DNA of 64,000 nt from Merluccius polli. Its lineage: Eukaryota > Chordata > Actinopteri > Gadiformes > Merlucciidae. Numbering within the stretch: the first letter of the stretch is position 1; each line of letters begins with the position of its first letter. Location: NCBI GenBank assembly GCA_030340625.1, contig JAOPHQ010003992.1, positions 28,501 through 92,500 of the forward strand, read 5' to 3'. The translations under genes and the position numbers were made by a program. The notes beneath the pieces are model-generated. The model ran no database searches and was not told the origin of the DNA. It saw only the letters and a list, made by a program, of their open reading frames with translations. Shown piece by piece: positions 41,341 to 54,400 of this stretch.

Positions 41341-41937
41341 AGCACCCCCACCCCACCACGAATCAATCCTTAGAAATAGAAATGTTTTCTCCGCTCCGCG
41401 CTACATAAAGCCCCCCCTAAAGAAATAACTAATCCTGGAGATTAAGGACAAAACTACAACGTTCCACAATAATAAAAAAATAAATAAAAAAATAAAATAA
41501 AAAATACAACTCAATAAATGAACGAGGGCAACAACATGGGGCGTCGCCTGTTGTTGTTTTTAATGTAATTATGATCGTCCTAATAGTGGGAAGAACCGGG
41601 ACTTCAGACCCGAACCGAGACGTTCATCCGTCGCCCCCCAGAAGGTGCTGTGGGTCCCGGACCGGACTGGACCAGATACCGCGTCGTGTCTTCAGTCGGA
41701 AGATGGACGGTCATTAGTGGTGGTCGCCATCGAGACAAAAAAATAAAAATAAAAACCAACAAAAATTTAAAAAAAAAATTAAAAAATATATAAAACGTTG
41801 CTCTGGGTTGACTTTGTTCAAACGGTTCCCTGCTGAGCGCAAAACAAAACAAAAAATATCATCAGCCAATAAAACAGGAACCTAGGGAACGAGACGCCTC
41901 CAATTAAGACATCAAATTAATCACTTTTTTCCCCTTC

Positions 41938-42105
41938 TTGCGGGACGCGGAATCCAATTCAATTTGGAGCGACGCGTCAGGTTCCGGGCTCCGCGGGCAC
42001 GCGCATTCCTCTGGCGGGCACGAGGGCGCTGCGCGGTCCCGACGAACGGGCGCGCGCGGCCACTCCACTTCAGACGCGGGGGCGCGCCGCGTTGGGGCGC
42101 ATAGC
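41938..42105 (-). promoter_or_regulatory. ahr1: CpG-rich island, candidate ahr1 promoter or 5'UTR
   Basis: This is one of the most CpG-dense segments in the window, with many CG, GCGC and GGCGCGCC steps, about 620-790 bp upstream of the ahr1 ATG. Vertebrate AHR genes usually have GC-rich TATA-less promoters. A GCGTG core (AHR-response-element core, minus strand) is at 42002-41998 and another at 42152-42148; neither matches the full TNGCGTG consensus. Confidence 0.45.
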
Positions 42106-42937
42106 ATGGAGATGGAGTAGGAGGAGGAGGAGAACCTGTCCTGGAAACACGCGTCATACTTTACGGTGGTTTCCTCTGGACCAATGGGCGTCCAGGTGAT
42201 GGAGGAGCGGGTTTATGTTGAGCCTAAGTGGCCTTGCTGTATGTGGGTCAGAGGTGAGACCCCCTTAAATAATGGAGCCAGCTGAATTCACATCAGCCAG
42301 TGGTTGCAGGGGGTGGCCTACCTGTGGTATTTTGCCAATATTCATTTATTCATTCATTTATTAATTCATGTATTCATTCATTCATGCATTCATTCATGTG
42401 TCCTACATGAATCAGAGGCTTTATTAGCGATGGGAGACGGCCCTCCCTTTCATTTGGAGATGTTAGGCCTATACTTCTGTTGATTTATTTTATTTTTTTG
42501 TTAACCATATTAAGCATTTAACACACATTTGTCATTTTCTTCATATTTCCATTGATTCTGAGCCTGCATTGTTCGGTTTTCAAAGCTGTTGAGCTCTGCC
42601 GCAGACGGCCTAAGCGACTGTTTTGACAACAGACAAAAAGCAGTGCAAAATGCATAGGCCTCCACGCAGTCATGTGACCGGATCGGGCCCTCGGGGCGTC
42701 GCCGAGCTGTGAAGACAACCAAGACACACATAGAGACCCGCCCCCCCCCCCCCCCCCCCATGACACATATAGGACCAGAAATATAGGCCATTGTACTGCT
42801 CCCACTTTACACTGGATGTCTTATATTGATCTGAGGCTGCTGCTGTTCATGTGTTTACGGCTGTGCTCCCACAAAGAGAGGAGAGAGAGACGCTATAGAG
42901 GGGCAAGCAGTGAGGCCCTACTCACCCCCCTTACAAA

Positions 42938-43057
<120 letters not shown>

Positions 43058-43613
43058 GACACACACACACGCATATTAGACACACACACACACACGCTCC
43101 TGAATTTGGAACCTCGACACAATATCTCAATATTATTATGTATTTATTATTAACTGTATTGTCATCTATTTTACATCGGCTCGACCGGCTTACAGTAAAA
43201 CACAGTTTTGCAGTCGGCATCAATTTTAATGAGAACGGGTCCCAACCAAATGAATAGGTAATGAAATGGAAGAGGCTTGAAACATTTCAGTCTGGTGGCA
43301 TACCTTGACATGACCATATATAGTCATTCAATGTACAAAGAACAATGGCCCCGGTGATATGAGTGCGACTGTCAATTCATCACTCTCAGAATAATGAGTG
43401 AGCACTTCAAAGTCCGAGCACTTCAAAGCCGTCATTAGGGCCCTTATGAAAAGACCTTTGCACACACAGGGCCAACGGCGAGTTGCTGTATATATGTATA
43501 CATGTTGCTAGACACACTCCTACAGTCCTCCACCAATAGGATGGGCTGCTGGTATTCCCTCCTGGACGCCAGGTGATGGGAGAGGGTTGTGTGTGTGTGT
43601 GTGTGTGTGTAAT

Positions 43614-43910
43614 AATAATATAATAATAATCTTTATTGTCCACAAATGTGGAAATTTGCCTTCGGCTTCACAGGTTGGTTAAAACACATCACAGTAAATC
43701 ACAATAAATACAACAATAAATAACACAACATGCACAGTACAGACAACAGTAACAGACATGCTTTCAGTGTGAATGGTGTTCACGAAGTTAGCAAAGTTAT
43801 TGCATTTGGTATGAACGACTATTTGTAAATGTTCTTGGTTGCTTTAGTGGCTCTATAGCGTCTTCCCAAGGGCAGTTTTATGAATTCTTAAAAAATAGGA
43901 TGAACAGGAT
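43614..43910 (+). mobile_element. Candidate LINE-derived 3' fragment
   Basis: ATCTTTATTGTCCACAAATG and later TCTATAGCGTCTTCCCAAGG resemble the 3' region of a non-LTR element common in fish, as I recall it. There is no ORF. Confidence 0.35.
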
Positions 43911-46900
43911 CAGACGTCGGGGCTTTTTGCTTCACCTGCGTTTTATATCTACATCCCAGTTGTTTCTGCTGTTTTCCAATCATTTTACTGGCCATGTTTG
44001 TAATTCTGGACAGTCTATTTTTAAATTAATAATGTATAGTTGTGTGTGTGTCGAGGGGATAAGAAGTGGATGTGGTGGGGCAGGAGGGTTTGGTGTTACT
44101 ATGTACTATGTGTGTGTGTGTGTGTGTGTGTGTTTGGTGGGGCGTGGGGTGGTAAAAGAGGTTCTGTGTTTGTTTGGACACAGGGTGACTCCCGTGGGAC
44201 AGCCGCAATGTCACTGCTGCCGATGCTTTTTTCATGCTGCCAGCACTGGCACATGGGAGAGGAGAGGAAAGCCGCTTCGTCTTCACCGCTGGTCGCCGTG
44301 GCAACACGCACGCACAATCACACACACTATCACGCACTAACACACACACACACACACACATGCATGTACATGCAAACACACATAGCATGCACCAATCACA
44401 CAAACACAGGCACACACGCACATGCACACATACACACACACACACACATATTTGAGGAGCCAATGCATCTTAGATTTGGTTTATTTAGTGCATGTCTATC
44501 CCATGACCCATCCTCTGCTTTCACACCTCTGTGATGCTGAATTATGAAATATTGAACTTTTCTTTATGTGACGTTAAGGCAGTGGAAATATTCATGAGAC
44601 AAGTTTGCATGGTTTTGGCTACTGTCATCTTACTTGTGTTTATATTCCTCCTGACATAGTTCAGATCTCATCTGGTTTATAATCACATATCGTGTTTGAA
44701 ACATAGATGTACATATATCGATACGATTGCATTTAAAGAGAAACAACGCACCTCTGAGCACATCCGCAGTCAAGACCATCAACGAGAAGAAATGTGGAAC
44801 AAGACGCGTGCAATATGATGCGTCTTAGCACATTTCCTCTGTATGATCGACCTTTACCACTTGATGATAGAGTGCTGCTTGAAAACACCCACAATGCTAT
44901 TGTCCTCTCTTTCTAGGAGACGTTTGGATGGCCTCAACAAGGAACAAACTACAGAGGAACATAAAGTCAATCTCACATCAGCTGTCTATAATATCATGCT
45001 TGCACGCCAGCACTCCCCCCCCCCCCCCCCCAAAAGAAAGTCTTACTTTGAAAATAATTAAGTAAAGCAAAAAGAAAAAGAGAAATGTTTTGTCTGTGGC
45101 TTTTGTCAGGGATCATTTAAACTGTGGCTTCAGTCCTAGTTTGGTTTGGAAAAGGCATCAAGTATGTTTGCACAAAATATGTTACTTCATTAAAACAAAA
45201 ACAGTTTGAAGAAAATAACTGATAGCTTTAGCAAATGCCTGCCTTCAGAAACTGAGTTACAAGGCAGTATAATCTTGACCTTAAATCATCTTCAACATCA
45301 TAAAGACAATCCTCTCTGCTCGAGGACAAATCAGACTTGAATAAATTATATATCATTGTCTTATAATGGCAAGGAATTGCCAATTGAAGTAGGATATGAA
45401 TTATACTAAGATGCATCATTTTAGGCTTTTACTAGCCATATCTCGCCAGCATGCTCTGAAAAATCTCTCACATGGCGATGTTCGACCGCCTTTGAAGAAC
45501 ACAGTTCTGAGTGTACCCTTCAAATCAATGTCATACTATGGAGATGAGCTCATAGCATGAAACACATAGTATAAAATGAGAAGGGAAATAAACAGGTCCA
45601 AACTGTGTTTCAAGTGTGCTGAGTCACTGAGGACTCATCATGAATCACAGTGTGATTCACAATGACTGATTGTTCTTCAAGCTTCATATGACTCTTGGCC
45701 ATGTTGGTTGTCAAAACTTTATTTGTAATTTGTAAGACTAAAAAGGCTGTTTTTGGTTGATACAATCAATCAAATTGAATATATGTTTTAACTGTGTAAT
45801 CATAATGCTCTTTAATGTTATGTTTACATAACTGTGGAAAAAGGGCATACTAGACTACCAAATTCAACCTGGGTGCCCCCTGGTGATCAAAATGTTTATT
45901 GCAGCTGGCAACTGGATTATTTTACCCCAGTGAGTCATCAACTATTAGTTTTAATAATAGCAAACTATCCAAACCTTTCCTGGCAATGAGGCTTGGTTTT
46001 GTATAGACCTGGAAGTCTGTAATTGACAGTGTTCAAGTGCTTTAATTGGGTTATACCCATGAATGATGCGTTTCATTCATAACATTTAAACGCAACACAA
46101 GTGCATAGAATCATGGTAGCATAATGCAAATCATTGCGAATATATTTAATATGAAAAAAACAATTAAACAATTGTCAAAAGGCTTGGTTATTTTCAGTAT
46201 AGTATGTTACATAGTCTAATGTATAGTTGGCTAAATACAAGTGGTCTATATAATAAACTGTATAACTGTGGGGAGGGGGGGGGATGTTTCACAAAGGACA
46301 GGCTATTGTAGGTTTTAGCAGATACAGGAACATAGAAAACAAATGCATTAAAACACAGCGTGAATAGCACAATAAATTGCCCCCCCCCACCCCCCAGTCC
46401 ATGTTATAATGGCTAGCTATTATAACATGGGGCACAGTCAGAACAATGCACATGTCACGTTCAAACAGAATATCAAAGGCATTTTGTTAACATTTTTTAA
46501 ACATTCGGCACGCCGACTCTATACAAAAACAAAACAATAAAAGCTATGTAGGGGGATATGAGGGTTAACCCACAGCTATGGTTTGTCTTGTGCTGACTCC
46601 TGCTCATCAAGCACAATGAGCAAGTAGGTCAGAAGAAAGGAGGTCACATTGATCTGCTCTCCTGTTGGAGAGGCATGAAGGGGGGGGGTCACCCTCATTG
46701 GCAATCACATGCCAAAAAAAAGGGCAATACAAGGCACTCATTCAGATCAATTCATTTATCTACCGACGTGTGCTGTTCACTTTAAGGCCTCTGATATCTT
46801 TACAGTCGAAACAATGGACAGCTCTGTTGAGATGTCTTCGACGGGTCTTGTCACATTCCCAGCCAGTTCTTAAAGGCAAGAAAAGCATAAGCACAAAGGT

Positions 46901-48307
46901 GTAGGATTACATGGTCCTATAAGGCTCAGTGTGGGTATATAATACCAAATTAGTATTGAGAAGTATGAAGGCATTGCACGGAAATAAATAACATGACTAC
47001 AGTTGCCACTTGGGATACATGATACCAATACTGACTTAGGGAGCAAGACAAACTAAGACTTAGTTTGGAGTTACATTACATGTTTTTGTCTCTATTAGAG
47101 GAATCTAGGATGCTTCTGTCTACAAATGGGGGAAACATCAAGCTTTGATACTTTGATTTCGGGGCGTATAAATATTTGGTCTCACATTTTAGTGTTTGTT
47201 AAAATTTGATATACTGATAGCCTTTATCTGGCTAGAGATAGCACGCACAAACAGTTATCAGTGCATCCCAAATTTGCTTTTGTGAAACATTTCATCTATC
47301 GCACATATACCGTAATGACATTTATTTTTTTTAGATAAAAACATGCCTCACACAAAAAAGCATTTTGTACATGTCGGCGGATACAATTAAGGCCTAAATA
47401 TGAAACAAAGTTAAGTTGTTAAATGTATTTTTTTTTTCCAGACACACACTTTGTTTCATATGCTGCTTCTTATTGGATATAGAGCAAGTGCAAGGTTACT
47501 CATTGACACAAACACAACAGACGATTAGGATGTTGAGGACATTGACAATACAAATAACACAAATAAAGATTCCACAAATTAGACTTTTAACAAAGATATA
47601 AATCCTGTATAAGGGTTTCATTCCAAAATGCTTTATATACAATGGGGCAATGAGAACAACCAAAAAAAACAAAGGCACTGTCTTTTTTTGTGTAAGGGTT
47701 ACACTAATTTGTCAGCTAGGTGGGATCCTAAGAGCTCAATTTTTAGTTATACTCACAACGAGTGTTTAAGTCCACGGCGGCCACCATTTTGTAATAGCAG
47801 ATGTGGCGCTTTTTATGTTTTAGAGAGGCCATTTTGGAATGAAATTCTTATTTATTTTCTTGAAAAAAATAAGATAATTTTCTCTTGCTTTTTAAATGCA
47901 TTTTATGCATTTAAAACTTGAGGGTCAATTTTATCCATGAGTGACATTTGTCCTTAGGGTTAGAGAAAAAAAAAAGACAACTTTCCGGATTGCCTTTAAA
48001 TCTGAAGTCCTTTGGTAAAGTGGAGAAACTTAGCCAATGTCCCTAGCTGGCTCAAGTTCCTTCCTTAATAAATGCACTTGTGGCTTCATACTTCATTATT
48101 ACTCAAGGCACACTGGCTACTGCTCTTTTTTATACAGTACATAATATTAATTATAATGATAAAAAAAATTTAACAAAGAAATACACATTTTTTTGATGAT
48201 CACATCCGAAGAAGCGTGGCTAAGCACTGATAAGGGCTTTGTTAAGTAAAGTTATCCTTGCCCTCGCTCGCCTTCGCTGGGGTTTAAGAAGATGATGTGT
48301 CGCATAT

Positions 48308-48415
48308 TCAGAAGTTGCAACAGTTGAGTTGCGACTGATCGGAAAAGTAAATATTTCCGTCGACAAGGGGAGGTATGGCAAGCAAATCGTTGTCTTCAGC
48401 AGGGAGGCTCAGCAT
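48308..48415 (-). CDS. ahr2: ahr2 exon 11 (C-terminus and stop)
   Basis: It encodes 35 residues from MLSLPAEDNDLLAIPP to LNCCNF, with TGA at 48310-48308. The acceptor is CAAAATAG|ATG, in phase 0 after exon 10. The sequence is acidic and hydrophobic and unrelated to the ahr1 C-terminus, as expected between AHR1 and AHR2. Confidence 0.85.
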   Translation of the reverse strand: MLSLPAEDNDLLAIPPLVDGNIYFSDQSQLNCCNF

Positions 48416-51400
48416 CTATTTTGGGAGACAAAAAAAGTGTGGGAACCATGTTTAGTAGGAGGAGGGAAAAATATGGACATAGTAAAGTCACAATCCTCCT
48501 ATAGTGATTTGTAGACAATCATCCTTTTGACATTTCATTTATAGAGTTAGCAAAGTTAAATGTTGTTTGATATAGGAATCTTTAACAAGATTGTATACCT
48601 TTTTAATGTTGAAAATATGAAGGTCAAGTTTACGTCGCCCCCCTCAATGCCTCTGTATTGTGTCTGTATTGTGATGACAAAATAGTCCCGGGCTTACCTG
48701 TGTGTGTTTGTTGCAATCCAGGTAGTGCTGAGAGTTGCACTCCTGGAAGTGCATGTCTTCTGGCGTACTTGAGGACATGTTGGCAGGCAGGAGCTGCCGA
48801 GACGGCGCACCAAGGGTGGCGTTGTCCTGGGGGATGGCCGTGGTGCCCACTAAGGGCCCCTGACCCCACTGGACATAGCCCTTTGGAGGACTCTGGTGCA
48901 CTGGGGCCTCGTTGGCCCTCTGGCACGGCGGCATTGTGGGGATGAACCCCGTGCCGTTAGCGCTGGCCAGGTTGCCGTTGGTGAGAGGGTGAGGATGGGC
49001 GAGGGTGTGCGACAGTGTTGGCTTGTCCAACATGCAGCTGCTGGGAGTGGTCCGCAGGGGGCCGACCAGGCCTCCGTGCGGGGCGGGGTTCACTCCGTTA
49101 TGATTCTGTGCCCAGAGGCCGGCGAGTCTTTGGCTCTCCGGGGCTTGGCTGTGGCTGCCAGCTGGCAGTGCGTGTGCGTTCGGGGCGATGTCGGCATGGG
49201 GTAGCGTCTGCTGCTGGTGCTGCAGGTTCTGCTGCCACTGCGGTACTCTGTGGTTGTTGCTGTGTGTTTGAAATGGGGCGTCGCCCTGCACCAGGCAGTT
49301 GCCAGCGAAGAGATTATGAGCGCTGTTTTCTCCGGGGTTGGCCGGCAAGGAAAAGTCATTTTGAGGGAGTATGGACAGCACAGGCGCCACCCCGCTGGGT
49401 GCCACGTGGATCGCCGGTTGCCGAATGGATCCTTGAAGTACATGTCCATTGGCCGCAATTGGGGCTGCTGGCATGCCGATGAGAGGACATGGCTGGAGGG
49501 ACTGGTTGGCCAGTGCCTGGTTAGACAGCATCTGGTTGGGCAGCGTCTGGTTGGCCAGCGTTTGGTTGGCCAGCGTCTGGTTGGCCAGCGTCTGGTTGGC
49601 CAGCGCGTGGTTAGACAGCGCCTGGTTGGACAGCGCGTGGTTAGACAGCGCCTGGTTGGACAGCGCGTGGTTAGACAGCGCCTGGTTGGACAGCGCGTGG
49701 TTAGACAGCGCCTGGTTGGACAGCGCGTGGTTAGACAGCGCCTGGTTGGACAGCGCGTGGTTAGACAGCGCCTGGTTGGACAGCGTGTGGTTAGACAGCG
49801 CCTGGTTGGACAGCACCTGGTTGGACAGCGTTTTGCCGGCAACCCCTTGATAGTGGCTGATAGACGCCTGTCCACAAGGTTCAAAGGACCGCTGGTCGTT
49901 GCTGTCCAATGGCAGCGTGGGAAGGTTGAGGCCCGGGAGGTTTACGGAAGGGTTGAAAAAGTTGGTGAGCAGCTGCGGAGCGGCCGAGACACTGGTGCCG
50001 GCCTCAGGGATCGGGGGGCCATAATGGGAGAGTTTCTGAGTGCCCTTGAACATTGTGGGGGTTTGCTGGGCCATGCCCTGGCCCGTCACACTCACCGGTC
50101 CTTTGTGCGTGGGTTGCGGCACCGCTGAAATGAGGCCTTTGGCAGGGGAGTGAGCGTTCCCATCAACGCTAGGTGACTGGAACATCATCATGTCACAAAT
50201 CCCCCCGGAGCCAGAGTAGTGAGCCACCTGACCGAAGGGCTCGCCTTGGTTATTGTTGACGGCCGAAAAGCAGCTAGACTGGCTGCTATTTAAATTAGCC
50301 TCTGCAATTTCCTTAAACAAAACATTGTCCATGTAGGCAAAAATGTCGTTATTGAGCAGGCTCTCCAGCTCGTGCTTGGTGCGGTTGTCGCCGTCGCCGT
50401 TCTCCTCCTGACTGAGCTTCTGGAGAGTGTTCTCCCACTCCATCAGCTCATTGGGGTCCACGTCCAGGCCCTCCAGGGCCGAGCACAACTCCCCATCATG
50501 GGCCAGATTCTCCAGGGCGTCCATCATGGCCACCACCGACGGGTGGCCCTCTTCCTTTATCAACACGTTTCCGCTGGTGTCACCCCTCAGCCCCAGAGCC
50601 TGCCAGGGATCACTGGGCACATTGACCAGTGCCCGGCTTTCCATGAACACCTGGTCCACCGGTAGCTGGGGCTCGGTGTCTTGTATATAGATGGTCTCGT
50701 CCTGCTTGAGGAAGCAGCCCAGTAGCCCGCCCATGTCGTTCTTCTGGTCTTGGCCACCACTGCCACTTCTACTGCTGAAGTTTCGACTGGACTGCATCTG
50801 CGCAATGTCCAGGGTGGGGCCCACCTCGTAGAGCAGCGCTTCCCCAGTGGTAAAGTTAAAGGGCAGCTGGAGCCGCCGCTGGCGAAGGTGCGCCTCACCC
50901 TCGGCATTGCTAGAGAATGAGGCAAGGAAAGTGACAATGAGCAACACTGTTCTTGAGCAGCCTCGTGTTTCAACAGGTTTGGAGTCCATTCTTGTCATTT
51001 CAAGTTCTGTAAAAATTCTAAGACCTCTCTAAAAATTGGATCGTACATGAGATGTAAATGTAGAAGTTCAGGTTCCCACCACATATGTTTGCGTTTATCA
51101 TTTAGTTAATAGCTTTGTTTATTTGTGCTTTTGTGTTCTATTGCATTATTTGAATGTCTATCAAGAACCTGACTTGGGTCAGCAAGGCATCGCAACACTT
51201 ACACCAAAGCTCTCTGGCGCGCAATGATGAAGTCCGGTCTTCCTCCTTTGTACACCAACTTGGCGTTTGACTGCACCCACACCCAGCCACCCGATTTAGA
51301 CAACAGTCGGAAAACAGTCAGCCCACTCTCTCCGGTCTTTATCACTATAACATAGAGAAAGCAACAATGAATGACGTGGCTAGTTTGTTACTATGTATTT

Positions 51401-54400
51401 TTTACACTTGTGCTCTCTAAGGTTTATTGCAAAACAACTTGCTAAATAGGTTTTTTTTTAACAGTGCAAAGCTACAACACAGTAAGACAGTGGAGCAAAG
51501 TTACAAGACAGCAACAAGCACTAATATCTACGTGTATGAGTATAGCAGGTTTTTGATGTTCATGTCAACCTACTGCGTAAGTGGTTATCTGCGCAGTACA
51601 TCATGTCAGCTGCATGGACGAACTGGTACCCCGATCCTCGCATACACAACTCAGTCTCTGAGTAGCCGAGAACCACCTTCCCCCTGCAATGAAAAGGGAC
51701 CAACATGAGTTAGCATGAGCATTAGCATTAAACAAACCTCACTGAACAAACAGTTGATGTGATGGGTGACTGGGTGACACAAATTAACTTGAACAAAACA
51801 GAGATTATACATATAAAGTGAAACAGTTCTTGTCTCTCTTGAGGTGTCCTAGCCAATCAAGAAACACTAACTGATAGCAGATAGCAATGGTGAATTTGGA
51901 AATGTTCTCCAACAAACATTTTTAGGTATTGGACAGCATCACTCATAGCTGGCTCAAATTAGCCTTTTTTTCACAACCAAAAAAACATGCTTTTTACATT
52001 AACCCCTTTTGTTTAACTTATCGGATTATATTAAATGCAATATATAAATAGTGAAGTACCATAATTCCTTTATTATAATAATTAATTTCATATGAATACA
52101 TATTGAATTACTTTGAACTGTTAAATAAATGTCTGAACTAATTTCAACCCAATGCTGGGATCAAGAGGATAGCACATCTCTGTGACCTCTACAGTATTTT
52201 GGGTCTGAGAAACAACTTCTTCAACACATGTGTCTTTGTCTTGGACTTTAATTATCGTCAGGGCCTCCGCTCAGTGACACACATGACAAACCCACAACGG
52301 GTCTTTTCTTGCGCAATGGAAAACACAATTTCATGGTCATTTAGGTCAGATGTCGTATTGGAGTATTCGAGACATGCCCGGGGTAATAGGATTTCTCTAC
52401 ACCGACTAGACTATGGAAGATGCTGTCTGTGCACTTAAGTAAAATTCACACAGATCGGTGGAACAAAGTTAATCTCAGTCTACTATGTCGGCTAATTTGG
52501 AGATGAACTCAATGAATCAATGTCATTCGTTTTTTCTTCCCAGTCAGGGTAACAAGGTAAAAAAATCTTCAAATCGCACACATGCAGCTTAACCCAGAAA
52601 CAGGAAACCAAGTGATAGACATTGCGGCATGTGAGTCAAATCTTTTTCTGTATGTCTTCCAACAAAATGAGTCAGGACCTTGTTATGTTCAGCTGCAGCT
52701 TTATGGGAAAACCCACACCGTTTCACACTATTCAAAAAGGTTAAAACATTCTTAATAATGTTTTATGGGAAGCGAGAAAAACAATGTGTGAATTTGGTGA
52801 CTTGATTAAGAGAACTACACAAACATATGCATAGCATTAAAAAACAAAGCGAATTGGGACTGATTGTTAAAAAAAACAATGTTAATAAGGTTCAGAGTGA
52901 GAAAAAAACCCATGTCATGACAGATTGTAAAATAACAAACAGAGCATTGTTATGAGAATCTGTGTTTAAGTAACCAAACACAGAAGTCAAGCCCCCTGAT
53001 AAGCAGCATTTGGGTTGATAGAAAAAAGGGACTTTTAAAAGGGACCATGTGTAAGATTTTTACATGCATAGATCGCCAATTTATGAACAGGTTGTTCATA
53101 AATGAGACCTCCTCCTACTCTTTCTGTTGTGTAGAACAGCCTGTGGGCTGATTTCCATTGTATTTGGGTGGTTTTGTGGGGAAAAAGGAAGGAAATCGAG
53201 GGCGTTTCCACCGAAAAGTACAAGGAACTTTTAGTCACAGGGACTACTTTTCAGGAACTAAAAGGTTCCTTCAGCCCGTTGTTGTCTGCGTTTTCACTGC
53301 GGCCTAAAGACCTGTGAAGATTACACAAATTAGTCCGCTGATGTATGAAAAAGATCCACTCCAGTCCAGCAGGTTGTGGTAATGCAGAAGACTAAACAAC
53401 AACGATGACGCCATATAAAGCGACGGTTGGACAGGCATTATTATTTGTGCGACACTGTAAGCATGGAGGAAAATCAAGTCGTGCTGCTGTTGAACGTGAT
53501 TTACTGCTTTGCAAATGGGGCAATTGAGTCAATTGAGTCAATGGATGTAGTCAGTCCATCTGTCGTAGGCTTTCTACTCCATGTTGATGTATCGAAGTGA
53601 ACAAAAAACAAATAGTTGGTATGCGGCTACAGATGCTGCAAGTCCTCAACCAATCAGAAATGTGCAGCGCTACAAGCCCGACCCCCAAAGTTCCTGTACT
53701 TTTGGAAAGTACCACCCCCTGAGCAGGGACTTTTTGGGGGGTAAAATAATGTCCCCAGAACTTAATTTAGACCCTGGTCCCTGCGGTGGAAACGCGCCGA
53801 GTTCTTCCAAAGGATCCTAGTTCCTCGAGAAAGTTCCTGCGGTGGAAACGCAGGAACGCCCTCTCGAGGGCGCAGTAGCGCCCTCTCAAGTGCCCCAGTA
53901 TATATAAAGAAGAGCTAGCTTTAGCCAGTTTGTATTATTGTGTAGTTAGCTGCTGAGAAATGGACCTGTCAACAAGCAATCCACCGGCTCCGTTCCCAAC
54001 ACCATCAAGTATTTCACCCACAAAGAGTGGGTGGTGCCTTTAAATAATAATGTTGTAGCCATTTATTTGGACCAATCGGCAACACCAATTGCCTGAGCTG
54101 TGTATGGCGCTCTGTCTGTGAATATGCATGTGTTTGTAGTGAGCATAGTTCATATAGTACAGGGTTTAGCATGACTATAAGTGTGTCACCTGTTGTCGAT
54201 GCCCATGGGGGTGAAGTCCAGCTTGTGCTTGGTCTGGAAGATGAGCGTTTTGGTCCTGATCTCCAGGATGGATGGAGCCTGGACGGGGACGGCGATGCTG
54301 AACAGGGCCAGCTGGGTCTGTATGCGCGAGCCGTCCTCGCTCATCACGCTCTGGCCGTGGAGGTACTTCAGTCGCCCTTGGAATTTCAGAGCCTGGAGAG

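Larger units (their letters stand above)
51684..54189 (-). other. ahr2: ahr2 intron 7
   Basis: An AT-rich left half without recognisable features is followed by the nested transposon block at 53038-54043. Confidence 0.6.

Noticed and set aside
49502..49831. Pentapeptide-repeat-protein (quadrilateral beta-helix) fold for the ALSNQ units
   Set aside because: The fold's consensus has Ala two residues before the central Leu and Asp/Asn one before it. Here Ala is directly next to Leu, so the resemblance is only the period of five.
49217..50128. 303-codon plus-strand ORF opposite ahr2 exon 10
   Set aside because: It exists because the 15-bp repeat is open in all phases that avoid stops. The minus strand has AHR homology, splice sites and correct phase.
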